Positions 8,038-16,696 of a DNA stretch of 64,000 bases are shown piece after piece (the first letter of the stretch is position 1; each line of letters starts with the position of its first letter). Source of the stretch: an uncultured Lachnospiraceae bacterium (lineage in GTDB: Bacteria > Bacillota > Clostridia > Lachnospirales > Lachnospiraceae); NCBI GenBank assembly GCA_910584585.1, contig CAJUBP010000003.1, forward strand, positions 59,054 to 123,053, read 5' to 3'. The position numbers and the translations under genes were made by a program. Under the pieces are notes generated by a model. It did no database searches. It saw only the letters and a program-made list of their open reading frames with translations, and had not been told where the DNA came from.

Positions 8038-9171
8038 ATGGCAGGTTCAACATTTGGAAATCATTTTAAAATCACTACCTGGGGGGAGTCCCACGGCCGG
8101 GGCGTCGGCGTTGTGATAGACGGCTGTCCGGCAGGGCTTTCCCTGGATGAAACAGAGATACAGAAATATTTAGACCGGAGAAAGCCAGGGCAGTCAAAAT
8201 TCTCAACCCAGAGAAAAGAAGCTGACGCAGTGGAGATTCTTTCCGGCGTTTTTGAGGGAAAAACCACGGGAACTCCCATCAGCCTTATGGTATTTAACAA
8301 AGATCAGCATTCAAAGGACTATGGAGAAATTGCCAGTTATTATCGGCCCGGACACGCAGATTATACTTTTGACCGAAAATACGGCTTTCGGGATTACCGG
8401 GGAGGGGGCAGATCTTCCGGAAGAGAAACCATAGGCAGGGTTGCGGCGGGAGCAGTCGCCGCCAAAATTTTAAAACAGATTGGAATTTCATTTTTAACTT
8501 ATGCCCGTTCCATCGGCCCTGTTGCCATTTCCAGTTCATCTTGGAAACTGGCAGAGGGCAATCTTTCGGAACTTGCAGAAAAGATCCTGTCCAATCCGCT
8601 GTATATGCCGGAGGAGCTTCCCTGCCGGCAGGCCCAGGATTTTCTGAAAACATGCATGGCCAATAAAGATTCCGCCGGGGGAATCATTGAATGTATCATC
8701 AGCGGAGTGCCGGCGGGAATCGGAGATCCTGTATTTGAAAAACTGGACGCAAATCTGGCCAAAGCCGTCTTCTCAATCGGAGCGGTAAAGGGATTTGAAA
8801 TTGGAGACGGCTTCTCCGCTGCCGCTGCTTTGGGATCTGAAAATAATGATCCTTTTGAAAGAAGAGAAGGGAAAATCAGAACTGTCACCAATCACGCCGG
8901 CGGCATCCTGGGCGGTATCAGCAACGGCATGCCCATTGTTTTCCGGGCAGCCGTCAAGCCCACGCCGTCCATTGCTTCCCTGCAGAACACTGTTACCAGA
9001 GACGGAGAACCGATAGAAATCTCTATCCATGGCCGCCATGATCCGATTATTGTTCCAAGGGCTGTTGTGGTGGTGGAATCTATGGCTGCACTGGCGCTGC
9101 TGGATTTGATGATGGAACATATGGGGAGCCGGGCGGACTTTTTAGAACAATTTTACAAAACCGGCAGATAG
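8038..9171 (+). CDS. aroC: Chorismate synthase
   Basis: Last step of the shikimate pathway: EPSP to chorismate using reduced FMN. 377 residues. Signatures: GNHFKITTWGESHG at the N-terminus, the basic patch DRRKPGQSKFSTQRKE, FRDYRGGGRSSGRET, and C-terminal GRHDPIIVPRAVVVVE. AGGAGG lies 6 nt before the ATG at 8038; the longer open frame upstream comes from the palindromic repeat. It is transcribed divergently from tgt and alone. aroB lies elsewhere in the window (18625). Confidence 0.97.
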   Translation: MAGSTFGNHFKITTWGESHGRGVGVVIDGCPAGLSLDETEIQKYLDRRKPGQSKFSTQRKEADAVEILSGVFEGKTTGTPISLMVFNKDQHSKDYGEIASYYRPGHADYTFDRKYGFRDYRGGGRSSGRETIGRVAAGAVAAKILKQIGISFLTYARSIGPVAISSSSWKLAEGNLSELAEKILSNPLYMPEELPCRQAQDFLKTCMANKDSAGGIIECIISGVPAGIGDPVFEKLDANLAKAVFSIGAVKGFEIGDGFSAAAALGSENNDPFERREGKIRTVTNHAGGILGGISNGMPIVFRAAVKPTPSIASLQNTVTRDGEPIEISIHGRHDPIIVPRAVVVVESMAALALLDLMMEHMGSRADFLEQFYKTGR

Positions 9172-9195
9172 GAAAAGAATATTTCCTATCTGCCG
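9162..9195. terminator. Perfect 14-bp hairpin between convergent aroC and XRE gene
   Basis: Arms 9162-9175 and 9182-9195 pair perfectly around a 6-nt loop; the aroC stop codon lies inside the left arm. On the plus strand the following bases are C/A-rich, with no U-tract. On the minus strand the hairpin is followed by TTTTGT, so it is a better terminator for the XRE gene, and it may protect the aroC mRNA 3' end. Confidence 0.6.
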
Positions 9196-9232
9196 CACCC
9201 AGTCAGAAACAGAACAAATATCTTTTTAAAAA

Positions 9233-9754
9233 TTAAGAATTTGACGTTCCTGTCCTGCGGAGTATTCTTAATTTCAATGCCCGGATTTTTGCCATGTAAC
9301 GGCTGGTGACCAATGCCCCTAAAATCAGAACCCCAAATACAAATCCAAGGGCAAAGCTTGCAATATCCTCATACATGCCGGTGGAAGCCAAGCCCTGCAT
9401 GTCAATCACAGCGTACACAAGAAAAGCTGCAATAGCGGCCAGAAAGATTCTGCACAGCCGTTTGGAAAACTTCATTTTTTCCATGTTTTCATAATCGGTA
9501 ACTTTCAATAAGGTTTCTTCTGTCTTTTTATCCATCATTTCCCTCTTCCTTTCTCCGTCCAAAAATTCTTCAATACTTACCTCAAAGTAATTTGTAAGTT
9601 CAATGACCAGATCAAAATCAGGCATATTCACCCCATTTTCCCATCGGGAAATACTTCGGTTTGTCACGCCGACAACTTCCGCCAATTGTTCCTGGGTTAA
9701 ATTTTGTTCTTTGCGGAGTTCTTTTAAAAATGCCCCTATTTTCTTTTGATCCAT
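9233..9754 (-). CDS. XRE-family transcriptional regulator with C-terminal membrane anchor
   Basis: 173 residues. Residues 6-60 form a Cro/C1-type helix-turn-helix (LTQEQLAEVVGVTNRSISRWENG). After a short linker come two hydrophobic segments (about 103-120 and 130-150), so the DNA-binding domain is probably tethered to the membrane. A strong AGGAGG site precedes the ATG. It stands alone, convergent with aroC, downstream of a large inverted repeat (9796-9853) that could be its operator. No partner gene reveals its target. Confidence 0.8.
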   Translation of the reverse strand: MDQKKIGAFLKELRKEQNLTQEQLAEVVGVTNRSISRWENGVNMPDFDLVIELTNYFEVSIEEFLDGERKREMMDKKTEETLLKVTDYENMEKMKFSKRLCRIFLAAIAAFLVYAVIDMQGLASTGMYEDIASFALGFVFGVLILGALVTSRYMAKIRALKLRILRRTGTSNS

Positions 9755-9795
9755 GTAAATCTTTCCTCCTTTCCCAGAGCGTTTCTGTCAACTGC

Positions 9796-9853
9796 TTAGT
9801 ACTCTATCCGGTTAGAGATTCCACTTGTGCTTTCCAGCCGGATGGAGTACTAA
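9796..9853. promoter_or_regulatory. Large inverted repeat upstream of the XRE gene (possible operator)
   Basis: 16-bp arms (9796-9811 and 9838-9853) agree at 15 of 16 positions around a 26-nt centre. It lies 42 bp upstream of the XRE start and adjoins a TTGACA hexamer on the minus strand (9786-9791). It could bind the dimeric XRE protein, or act as an RNA hairpin in a read-through transcript. It is not followed by a U-tract. Confidence 0.45.
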
Positions 9854-9972
9854 AATCAGCATAATCTTTGGCGCAGAAAAAGTACAGGACGCAATACGGG
9901 AATCCCCTATTTTCTCTTCTAGAATGCAATTAACTGCACATAAATAAAGAAAATAAAGAATTCCCGTACCAC

Positions 9973-11028
9973 TTATGCTAATTTATGAATATGAATGCAA
10001 TTAGGCTGATCAATGGCAATAGGCCTGCCCTTCATCAAAAAATATTTTTTCTCGTAATCCACATGAAACGTCATAATCTCATTGGTATCGTGATTCAGGC
10101 TCAGGAAATACTGTCCGTCAGGGAAGATTGCAATGGATTTGGGATAGTCCCCGCTGATTTTGGAATCACAGATCATGGTCAGTTTTCCAGTTTCTTTTTC
10201 AATGGAATAAATCACCACGGAATTGGCCCCCGCATTAGAGCAGAACAGGTATCTGCCGTCTCTGCTGACTTCCATGCCGGAGGCTCCGCAGTTCATCTTT
10301 TCCTCTTCCTCCACGGTGGGAATGCTCTGAATCCGCTCAAATTCCGGTCCCTGAGGGGTGCATTCATAACTGTACACATCCACCACATTGCTCTCCTCGC
10401 ATAACACATAGGCAAATCTTCCGTCAGGAGTAAACCGGATCATTCTGGGGGAGGATTCCAGATGCTCCCGCAGGATGTCCGCAATCTTTAATTTTCCTTT
10501 CTCATAGTCAATCTGATATATTTTCACCTGATCCAGGCCGCCGTCTACTGCGCAGAGAAATCTCTGCTGAGGCGTTAATTTCACGCAGTTTACATGAGGG
10601 CGGTAATTGCGCTCCGCAATGCTTCTTCCCATACCGGTATGGAAGATTCCGTCCGCAATCTCTCCAATGCTCCCATCTTTCTCAAGGCGCATCATGGTTA
10701 CCCGGCCGTCATGGTAGCCGCCTACGAACAAATAGCGGTTTTCTTTGTCCACATCCACATAACAGCCCCGCATTCCGCCGATCCACTTTTCATTCATGGC
10801 TTCCAGATCACCGTCTGGAAGAATTTTAAATGCGGCGACGCCTTCATCTGCAATGGAATAAAGGAATTTCCCATTTGCAGAAACAGTCAGATGGGAAGGA
10901 TTATTGATGGGAATTACCTTGCGCTCTTTCATGCTTCCCCCTTCCACATCCAAATCATAAATGTGAATTCCTACACTGGTTCCGTGGGTATAAGTTCCCA
11001 CATACGCAACATATCTTTCATTGCTCAT
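9973..11028 (-). CDS. Lactonase family (6-phosphogluconolactonase-type beta-propeller) protein
   Basis: 351-residue YbhE/Pgl-type seven-bladed propeller. Repeated blades are visible as YVAYVGTYTHG, HLTVSANGKFLYS, PRMIRFTPDGRFAYVLCE, GMEVSRDGRYLFCSN and SIAIFPDGQYFLSLN. Related proteins hydrolyse 6-phosphogluconolactone or other cytoplasmic lactones; the substrate here cannot be read from sequence. The ATG at 11028 has AGGAGG upstream and overlaps the end of the U32 gene by 11 bp, so it is translationally coupled to it. Confidence 0.85.
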   Translation of the reverse strand: MSNERYVAYVGTYTHGTSVGIHIYDLDVEGGSMKERKVIPINNPSHLTVSANGKFLYSIADEGVAAFKILPDGDLEAMNEKWIGGMRGCYVDVDKENRYLFVGGYHDGRVTMMRLEKDGSIGEIADGIFHTGMGRSIAERNYRPHVNCVKLTPQQRFLCAVDGGLDQVKIYQIDYEKGKLKIADILREHLESSPRMIRFTPDGRFAYVLCEESNVVDVYSYECTPQGPEFERIQSIPTVEEEEKMNCGASGMEVSRDGRYLFCSNAGANSVVIYSIEKETGKLTMICDSKISGDYPKSIAIFPDGQYFLSLNHDTNEIMTFHVDYEKKYFLMKGRPIAIDQPNCIHIHKLA

Positions 11029-12265
11029 CTGCCTGCTCCTCCTTTTCCTGTCTGCGCAGAATATCAAATTCCGCCAACGGCTGTCCTAAATCAATATATA
11101 AGATTTGTTTTGGATGGGGCGCTGACTCCATCTCATTGCCATCTTCGTCCTGAATTCCTCTCACAATAACCGGAATATTTCTTCCGTCCGGCTTCATTGC
11201 TTCGATTGTCTCCCCAACGGAAAATTTATTCCTCTGCTCTATCCGGCAGAACCCTTTTTCATTGATTCCCCCTACAATTCCGAGATACGTATATTCCTTC
11301 ACATAAGTGTTATTGTCATAAATCTGCGAACTTTCATCCGGCCTTCCGAAGAAAAATCCAGTGGTAAACTGCCGGTAGGTGCAGTTTACAATCTGCTCCA
11401 AATACCAGGGCATATTGGCCCGGTAAGTTTCTTCTGAGACAAAATAATCATCTATCGCCCTGCGGTAAGTTCTCGCCACAGTGGCCACATAAAGAGCCGT
11501 CTTCATTCTTCCTTCTATCTTAAAACTGTCAATGCCTGCGCCTGCCAGCTCCGGAATATGCTCTATCATGCACAAATCCCGGGAGTTAAAAATATAAGTT
11601 CCCCGCTCATTCTCGTACACAGGCAGGTACTCTCCCGGCCTTGTCTCTTCCACAACCGCGTATTTCCAGCGGCAGGGATGGGTGCACGCCCCCTGATTGG
11701 CGTCCCGGCCGGTAAAATAATTGCTGAGCAGGCACCGGCCGGAATAGGAAATGCACATAGCTCCGTGAATAAATGTTTCTATCTCTAACTCATCGGGAAT
11801 CTGGCTGCGAAGCTCCCTAAGCTCTGTCAGAGACAATTCCCGTGCGGAAACCACCCGCTTTGCGCCCAGTCTGTGCCAGAACCGGTAAGTTTCATAATTG
11901 GTATTATTGGCCTGAGTGGAGATGTGAATCTCTATTTCCGGACAGATTTCTTTTGCCAGGGTAAATACCCCGGGATCCGAAATAATCAGCGCGTCCGGCT
12001 CCACTTCTTTCAATTCTGTGAAATATTCTCTGATTCCTAAGAGATCCCGGTTATGGGCCAGTATGTTTGCGGTCACATAAACCTTTGCCTGGTGAGCGTG
12101 GGCAAAGCGGATTCCCTCTTTCATGTCATCCAGAGAAAAATTCTTCGCTTTTGCCCTTAATCCGAACGCCTCGCCGCCGATATATACGGCGTCCGCGCCG
12201 AATATCACTGCAACTTTCAGCACTTCCAGGCTGCTTGCCGGTATCAGTAACTCCGGTTTCTTCAT
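11018..12265 (-). CDS. trhP: Peptidase U32 family protein, probable tRNA U34 hydroxylation protein TrhP
   Basis: 415 residues. It contains the U32 signature (GADAVYIGGEAFGLRAK, ETFIHGAMCISYSGRCLLSN) and the cysteine cluster CISYSGRC...GACTHPCRW typical of the U32 subgroup with an Fe-S cluster. In B. subtilis the corresponding yrrN/yrrO genes lie beside yrrM and are required for 5-hydroxyuridine-34 formation in tRNA. Here trmR is directly upstream, so tRNA hydroxylation is more likely than proteolysis. Only one U32 gene is present here, unlike the two in Bacillus. The start is set by homology; the ribosome binding site is weak. Confidence 0.8.
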   Translation of the reverse strand: MKKPELLIPASSLEVLKVAVIFGADAVYIGGEAFGLRAKAKNFSLDDMKEGIRFAHAHQAKVYVTANILAHNRDLLGIREYFTELKEVEPDALIISDPGVFTLAKEICPEIEIHISTQANNTNYETYRFWHRLGAKRVVSARELSLTELRELRSQIPDELEIETFIHGAMCISYSGRCLLSNYFTGRDANQGACTHPCRWKYAVVEETRPGEYLPVYENERGTYIFNSRDLCMIEHIPELAGAGIDSFKIEGRMKTALYVATVARTYRRAIDDYFVSEETYRANMPWYLEQIVNCTYRQFTTGFFFGRPDESSQIYDNNTYVKEYTYLGIVGGINEKGFCRIEQRNKFSVGETIEAMKPDGRNIPVIVRGIQDEDGNEMESAPHPKQILYIDLGQPLAEFDILRRQEKEEQADEQ

Positions 12266-12326
12266 TCCCTGTTCCCTTCTTTCACACCGGCTGCTTTGCT
12301 CAGACTGCAACGTAGCTGCCGGTTTT

Positions 12327-12980
12327 TCACTCTTTGCCCTTCTTTTTCACGCTGACGGTGACTCCGTCTCCCACAGGAAGCACCGAAGTCGTCAAAGAAT
12401 CTGAATGCGTCAGCTGATAGAGATATTCCCGCATTCTTTTGTGAATGGTACGGTTTCTTCTGGTGACGGCAAACCGGGACTCTATGATGTCACCGTCCTG
12501 CAGTACATTATCTGAGACCAGGACTCCGCCTGGAGAAAGAAGGCGCATTACTTCCGGCAGAAAATGGATATACTGCCCCTTTGCGGCGTCCATAAAAATA
12601 AAGTCATAGTTTTCCGTCAAATCCTTCAGAATCAGACCGGCGTCTCCCTCTAATAATTCTATCACATTTTCCTTCCCTGCACGCAAAAAATTTGCTTTTG
12701 CGACGGGAATTCTTTTTGCGTAATTCTCAATTGTTGTAATCCGGCACGGAACCGGATTGCTGTCTTCCATCAAAAGGGCGGAAAATCCGACTGCCGTCCC
12801 CACTTCCAAAATCCGTTCGGGACGGTTCATCGCCAGCAGAAGCTTCAAAAGCTGCTGGGTCTCCTTTCGAATGATTGGCACAAAAGCGCGCTGCGCCTCC
12901 GCCTCTATCTCTTCCAGCAGCGGGGAGTTCCCGGCGTCCAGAGAATTAATATACGTAATCAAGCGCTCATTCCCAGTCAT
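12327..12980 (-). CDS. trmR: tRNA 5-hydroxyuridine methyltransferase (YrrM-type O-methyltransferase)
   Basis: 217-residue class I SAM methyltransferase of the catechol-O-methyltransferase-like family. SAM motif EVGTAVGFSALLM, acidic motif FMDAAKG, metal/active-site segment SDNVLQDG, and C-terminal RNRTIHKRMREYL...VGDGVTVSVKK. TrmR methylates ho5U34 to mo5U34 in tRNAs. The adjacent U32 gene would supply the hydroxylation step, giving a complete mo5U34 pair. The start overlaps the preceding gene by 4 bp (ATGA). Confidence 0.85.
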   Translation of the reverse strand: MTGNERLITYINSLDAGNSPLLEEIEAEAQRAFVPIIRKETQQLLKLLLAMNRPERILEVGTAVGFSALLMEDSNPVPCRITTIENYAKRIPVAKANFLRAGKENVIELLEGDAGLILKDLTENYDFIFMDAAKGQYIHFLPEVMRLLSPGGVLVSDNVLQDGDIIESRFAVTRRNRTIHKRMREYLYQLTHSDSLTTSVLPVGDGVTVSVKKKGKE

Positions 12981-13360
12981 TCTTCTGCTTCCTCTGTTTC
13001 TTCTCCTGCCAGAATCTGTATCATTTCTTCTGCTGTCTGAGAAGTGTTCAGCGTATAGCTTCCTGATTTCAACTTATCATCAAAGGAAGACAGGCGAAGC
13101 TGTATGGAAAAGAGAGTGCCGTTATCCACAAGCCCTTTCTCTTCTAACAGGCTGCCCAGTTCCGAAGGGGACATTCCCTTTCGGAGACGCACTGTGACAT
13201 CTTTCCCAGGCTCTTTGTCCACGGCAGGCTCCGTAAAAATACGATAGCCAAGGGCGTAAGCAGCAGCCCCTGCCTTGAGCGTCACAAACAGGATCAAAAC
13301 CATAATCAGGAGCCCCAACACGCTATTCAGAATACTCAGTGCCATTTTGCTGCTTCTCAT
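12977..13360 (-). CDS. Short MltG-like membrane protein lacking the catalytic domain
   Basis: 127 residues: one N-terminal transmembrane helix (about 7-30), a linker, then a LysM-like segment (VTVRLRKGMSPSELGSLLEEKGLVDNGTLFSI...SGSYTLNTSQTAEEMIQIL) that matches the substrate-proximal domain of endolytic transglycosylases (YceG/MltG). The roughly 200-residue catalytic part with the essential Glu is absent and there is no downstream remnant. Gene order (ireB-ruvX-DUF1292 ... trmR-U32) places it where B. subtilis has yrrL (mltG). The ATG at 13360 is preferred over upstream TTG/ATG codons because it starts just before the TM helix and follows a G-rich site. Confidence 0.65.
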   Translation of the reverse strand: MRSSKMALSILNSVLGLLIMVLILFVTLKAGAAAYALGYRIFTEPAVDKEPGKDVTVRLRKGMSPSELGSLLEEKGLVDNGTLFSIQLRLSSFDDKLKSGSYTLNTSQTAEEMIQILAGEETEEAEE

Positions 13361-13438
13361 AACATTCCCCCAGGGCCTGTCCACGGCCTGTATCATTTCC
13401 AAAGCTACGATTCAAATCTCTGGCAATTTCCAAATCAG

Positions 13439-13774
13439 TTATTCAAATCCCAGATCAAATTCGATTTCTTCCATCAGCCGAAAATTGATTCGCTGCACCA
13501 TCCGGCATACGGCCAGTTCCGCTGAAAGATATTCATTGACATAGGGTTCTGCGCGCAAAGGAGCAAATTCTTTTTCCAGACGATCCATTTCAGAATATAA
13601 ATCCACATCCCTTTGCCGGTGCAATTCAAAATTTCTTCTCCGGAACTCATGAATTGCCTTTTCTTTCTCTGGTTCCAAGTGGACCAGATTCCGCACCCTT
13701 TGATATTCCTTGTACTCTGTGCTTTCTTTTACTGCATGTATCAGAGCGTCTATCTTTTCATCAATGTAACTCAT
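13439..13774 (-). CDS. YlbF/YmcA family regulator of RNA processing
   Basis: 111-residue all-helical protein of the YlbF/YmcA family (IDALIHAVKESTEYKEYQ, then long charged helices). In Bacillus, YlbF, YmcA and YaaT form the Y-complex that modulates RNase Y cleavage. Here the gene lies 13 bp after RNase J, fitting an RNA-decay role. GAGG precedes the ATG at 13774. Which paralogue it represents cannot be told. Confidence 0.75.
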   Translation of the reverse strand: MSYIDEKIDALIHAVKESTEYKEYQRVRNLVHLEPEKEKAIHEFRRRNFELHRQRDVDLYSEMDRLEKEFAPLRAEPYVNEYLSAELAVCRMVQRINFRLMEEIEFDLGFE

Positions 13775-13787
13775 TGCCAACCTCAAT

Positions 13788-15452
13788 TTAAACTTCCATA
13801 ATGATGGGCATAATCATGGGTCTTCTCTTGGTTTTCTTCCAGACAAACTCTCCCAGATCATCTTTGATTGCTGTTTTGATTCTGCCCCAGTCAGTGATGT
13901 TCTTGTCCATACAATAATCCATGGTTTCATCCAGCAGTTTCCGCGCTTCATCCATCAGGCTCTCTGCGCCCCGCACATACACAAATCCGCGGCTTACAAT
14001 ATCCGGGCCTGCCAGAACCTGCCCGCTGCCGGATTCTAAGGTCATCACCACAATAATAATTCCGTCTTCCGCCAGGTGCTGCCGGTCTCTCAAAACGATG
14101 TTTCCCACATCTCCTACCCCAAGACCGTCCACCAGAACAGTGCCCACCGGAACCTGTCCGGTAATTTCAGCGCCGTTTTCATCCAGTTCCAGCACATTTC
14201 CGGAGGAAAGCACAAAAATATCGTCTTTGGAAAAGCCCAGTTCCTCCGCAATTGTGGCATGGGCCCGCAAATGCCGGTATTCCCCGTGAACCGGAATGGC
14301 GTATTTGGGCTTGACCAGAGAATAAATCAGTTTGATTTCCTCCCGGCAGGCATGCCCGGACACATGGGCGTCCTGGAAAATCACTTCTGCGCCCTTCATA
14401 AATAATTCGTTGATAACATTTGACACAGCTTTTTCATTTCCCGGAATGGGGTTGGAACTGAAAATAATGGTATCGCCGGGCTTAATGGTGATTTTCTTAT
14501 GAAGGCTTGCAGCCATCCGGGACAGCGCGGCCATGGATTCCCCCTGGCTTCCTGTGGTAATCAAAACCGTCTGCTCGTCCGGATAATTCTTCAGCTGTTC
14601 AATATCAATTAAGGTGTTCTCCGGGATCTGCAGATAACCAAGCTCCGTAGCGGTGGAGATAATGTTGACCATACTGCGGCCTTCCACCACTACCTTGCGC
14701 CCAAATTTGTAAGCGGAATTGATAATCTGCTGCACCCGGTCCACATTGGACGCAAAGGTTGCGATAATAATTCTGGTATTGGGATGATCCGCAAATATAT
14801 TGTCAAAGGTTTTGCCTACGGTGCGTTCCGAATTGGTGAATCCAGGCCGCTCCGAATTGGTGCTGTCGCACATCAGCGCCAGTACGCCTTTCTTTCCGAT
14901 CTCACCGAACCGCTGCAGGTCAATGGCGTCTCCGAACACCGGGGTGTAATCCACCTTAAAGTCCCCGGTATGAACCACAATCCCGGCCGGCGAATAAATG
15001 GCCAGCGCGGCGGCATCCTGAATGCTGTGGTTTGTTTTGATAAATTCCACCCGGAAACAGCCAAGATTAATGTGCTGTCCGTATTTTACCACTTTCCGCT
15101 TCACCTTGGAAAGCATATTGTGCTCTTTCAGCTTATTGTCTATAATGCCGATGGTTAATTTCGTGGCGTAAATCGGCACATTGATGTCACGGAGGACATA
15201 GGGAATGGCGCCGATATGATCTTCGTGGCCGTGGGTGATGAAAAATCCTTTTACCTTCTCAATGTTATTCTTGAGATATGTGGTGTCCGGTATCACCAAA
15301 TCAATGCCGAGCATATCATCTTCCGGAAAAGCCAGACCGCAGTCCACTACAATAATACTGTCTTCATATTCAAAGGCAGTAATGTTCATTCCAATCTGCT
15401 CCAATCCGCCTAAAGGAATGATTTTCAATTTTGAGTTATGTTCTCTCTTCAA
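13788..15452 (-). CDS. rnj: Ribonuclease J
   Basis: 554-residue metallo-beta-lactamase/beta-CASP RNase (5'-3' exo- and endonuclease). It starts near KLKIIPLGGLEQIGMN and has the zinc motif HGHEDHIGAIPY, a further His in VVHTGDFKVD, and the beta-CASP motifs (GSQGE, VHGEYRHLRAHA). The TTG at 15452 is chosen: GGAGG is 6 nt upstream and the length then matches the family. It overlaps the fur stop by 4 bp (TTGA). Confidence 0.95.
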   Translation of the reverse strand: MKREHNSKLKIIPLGGLEQIGMNITAFEYEDSIIVVDCGLAFPEDDMLGIDLVIPDTTYLKNNIEKVKGFFITHGHEDHIGAIPYVLRDINVPIYATKLTIGIIDNKLKEHNMLSKVKRKVVKYGQHINLGCFRVEFIKTNHSIQDAAALAIYSPAGIVVHTGDFKVDYTPVFGDAIDLQRFGEIGKKGVLALMCDSTNSERPGFTNSERTVGKTFDNIFADHPNTRIIIATFASNVDRVQQIINSAYKFGRKVVVEGRSMVNIISTATELGYLQIPENTLIDIEQLKNYPDEQTVLITTGSQGESMAALSRMAASLHKKITIKPGDTIIFSSNPIPGNEKAVSNVINELFMKGAEVIFQDAHVSGHACREEIKLIYSLVKPKYAIPVHGEYRHLRAHATIAEELGFSKDDIFVLSSGNVLELDENGAEITGQVPVGTVLVDGLGVGDVGNIVLRDRQHLAEDGIIIVVMTLESGSGQVLAGPDIVSRGFVYVRGAESLMDEARKLLDETMDYCMDKNITDWGRIKTAIKDDLGEFVWKKTKRRPMIMPIIMEV

Positions 15453-15946
15453 ATTGCACCTCCAAATGTTTTGCAGGCTTCCTGTTCTCCTTTCTGACTC
15501 TCCTGTTCCTGTTTCAGACACGATTCACAATAGCCATAGAGCTTGACTTCATGGTTAATGACCTGAAAAGAGACTGATTCTTTAATCCGTTTCTCCAATT
15601 CGTCTAACAGATCATCTCGAAAAGATATCACTTTTTTGCATTCCAGGCATATTAAATGATGATGGTGGTGCGCTTCCTGTCCCCCAATCCTTCCAATTTC
15701 ATAACGCACATAGCCATCTCCTAACTGAATGCTTTCCACCAGTTTCAGCTCCAGGAGCAATTGTATTGTCCGATAGACAGTAGCCAGTCCAATTTCCGGA
15801 AACTCTGCCTTTACTATTTCATATATTTCTTCCGCAGTCAGATGCCGATCTCCGCAGGATGCTAATGTCTCTAACACCAGAATTCTCTGTTTGGTCTTTT
15901 TCAATCCATGTTCTTTTAAAATTTTTTCAAAATCATCCTGGATCAT
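15449..15946 (-). CDS. Fur-family metal-responsive repressor
   Basis: 165-residue winged-helix regulator (KKTKQRILVLETL...GLATVYRTIQLL) with the metal site HHHHHLICLECKK and a second CxxC (CESC) for structural zinc. Subfamily (Fur, Zur or PerR) cannot be decided from motifs alone; two CxxC pairs fit Fur or Zur. Lies between the DUF1292 gene and rnj in a tight operon and overlaps rnj by 4 bp. The C-terminal tail of about 20 residues after CESC is polar and unconserved-looking. Confidence 0.9.
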   Translation of the reverse strand: MIQDDFEKILKEHGLKKTKQRILVLETLASCGDRHLTAEEIYEIVKAEFPEIGLATVYRTIQLLLELKLVESIQLGDGYVRYEIGRIGGQEAHHHHHLICLECKKVISFRDDLLDELEKRIKESVSFQVINHEVKLYGYCESCLKQEQESQKGEQEACKTFGGAI

Positions 15947-15970
15947 CGCAGCACCTTTCTGTACAGTTTC

Positions 15971-16228
15971 TTACATTGTAAAATCAATATCCTCTAACAT
16001 TTCTCCGAATATTCTGGATATATATTCCAATTCTTCCTCAGATTCCACCATTTCATACATGGTTTCCTGTTCTTTCTGCGACAACTCCTTTAAAATAAAA
16101 GCATCGCAGTCCCCGTCTTCCTCTTCTGTCACCAGAAGATAATTCTGACCGTTGATTTTGGTCTGCTCTAATACGTAAAACTCCACAGACTCTCCGCCCT
16201 GGGGAGCCTGAAATACAATTTTTTCCAT
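15971..16228 (-). CDS. DUF1292 family protein (YrzB-like)
   Basis: 85-residue acidic cytoplasmic protein with the family pattern: N-terminal beta segment (VEFYVLEQTKINGQNYLLVTE), then DCDAFILKE and an acidic C-terminal helix (EEELEYISRIFGEML). Function unknown. The order ireB-ruvX-DUF1292 is conserved from Bacilli to Clostridia, which supports it being a real, long-standing member of this operon. Confidence 0.85.
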   Translation of the reverse strand: MEKIVFQAPQGGESVEFYVLEQTKINGQNYLLVTEEEDGDCDAFILKELSQKEQETMYEMVESEEELEYISRIFGEMLEDIDFTM

Positions 16229-16238
16229 TATTCTGCCT

Positions 16239-16685
16239 TTATTCCTCCAAATGATTCTCTCTCTGAAACGCCAGCAAATCCAGATAATTCTGCAGAATCA
16301 GCACTGCGGCAATCTGATCCGAATGTTCTTTCCGATTCTCCCGGCGCACGCCGCCTTCCATCATGGTCTTCTCCGCAATAACAGTCGTCATCCGTTCATC
16401 CTGGAGAATCACGGGAATTCCGCACCGTCTCTCCAGCAGTTCTTTAAATTCCAGCGTTTTCTGGCAGCGCTCTCCTTCTGTGTTGTTCATATTCTTAGGG
16501 AATCCAAGCACAATTCTGTCTGCCTCATACTCCCCTTTCAGTGTTTCAATCCTCGCAAGTGTCTGACGAAGCTTTCCCGGTGACTTCCGCCAGATGGTCT
16601 CTACGCCCTGGGCAGTCATCAGCAAAGCATCGCTCACGGCGACGCCCACTGTCTTAGAGCCGAAATCCAGGCCCATAATCCGCAT
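16239..16685 (-). CDS. ruvX: RuvX/YqgF family RNase H-fold protein (pre-16S rRNA nuclease)
   Basis: 148 residues. RNase H-like core with the catalytic acids: Asp in MGLDFGSKTVGVAVSD, Glu/Asp in LQDERMTT and Asp in HSDQIAAVLILQNYL; also LGFPKNMNNTEG. Family members process 16S rRNA 5' ends, and a Holliday junction role has also been proposed. Strong AGGAGG before the ATG. Middle of the ireB-ruvX-DUF1292 operon. Confidence 0.92.
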   Translation of the reverse strand: MRIMGLDFGSKTVGVAVSDALLMTAQGVETIWRKSPGKLRQTLARIETLKGEYEADRIVLGFPKNMNNTEGERCQKTLEFKELLERRCGIPVILQDERMTTVIAEKTMMEGGVRRENRKEHSDQIAAVLILQNYLDLLAFQRENHLEE

Positions 16686-16696
16686 AAACTGTCCTC

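Noticed and set aside
9162..9195. Standard rho-independent terminator for aroC
   Set aside because: Perfect stem but followed by C/A-rich sequence on the plus strand; better read as a minus-strand terminator or 3' stabiliser.
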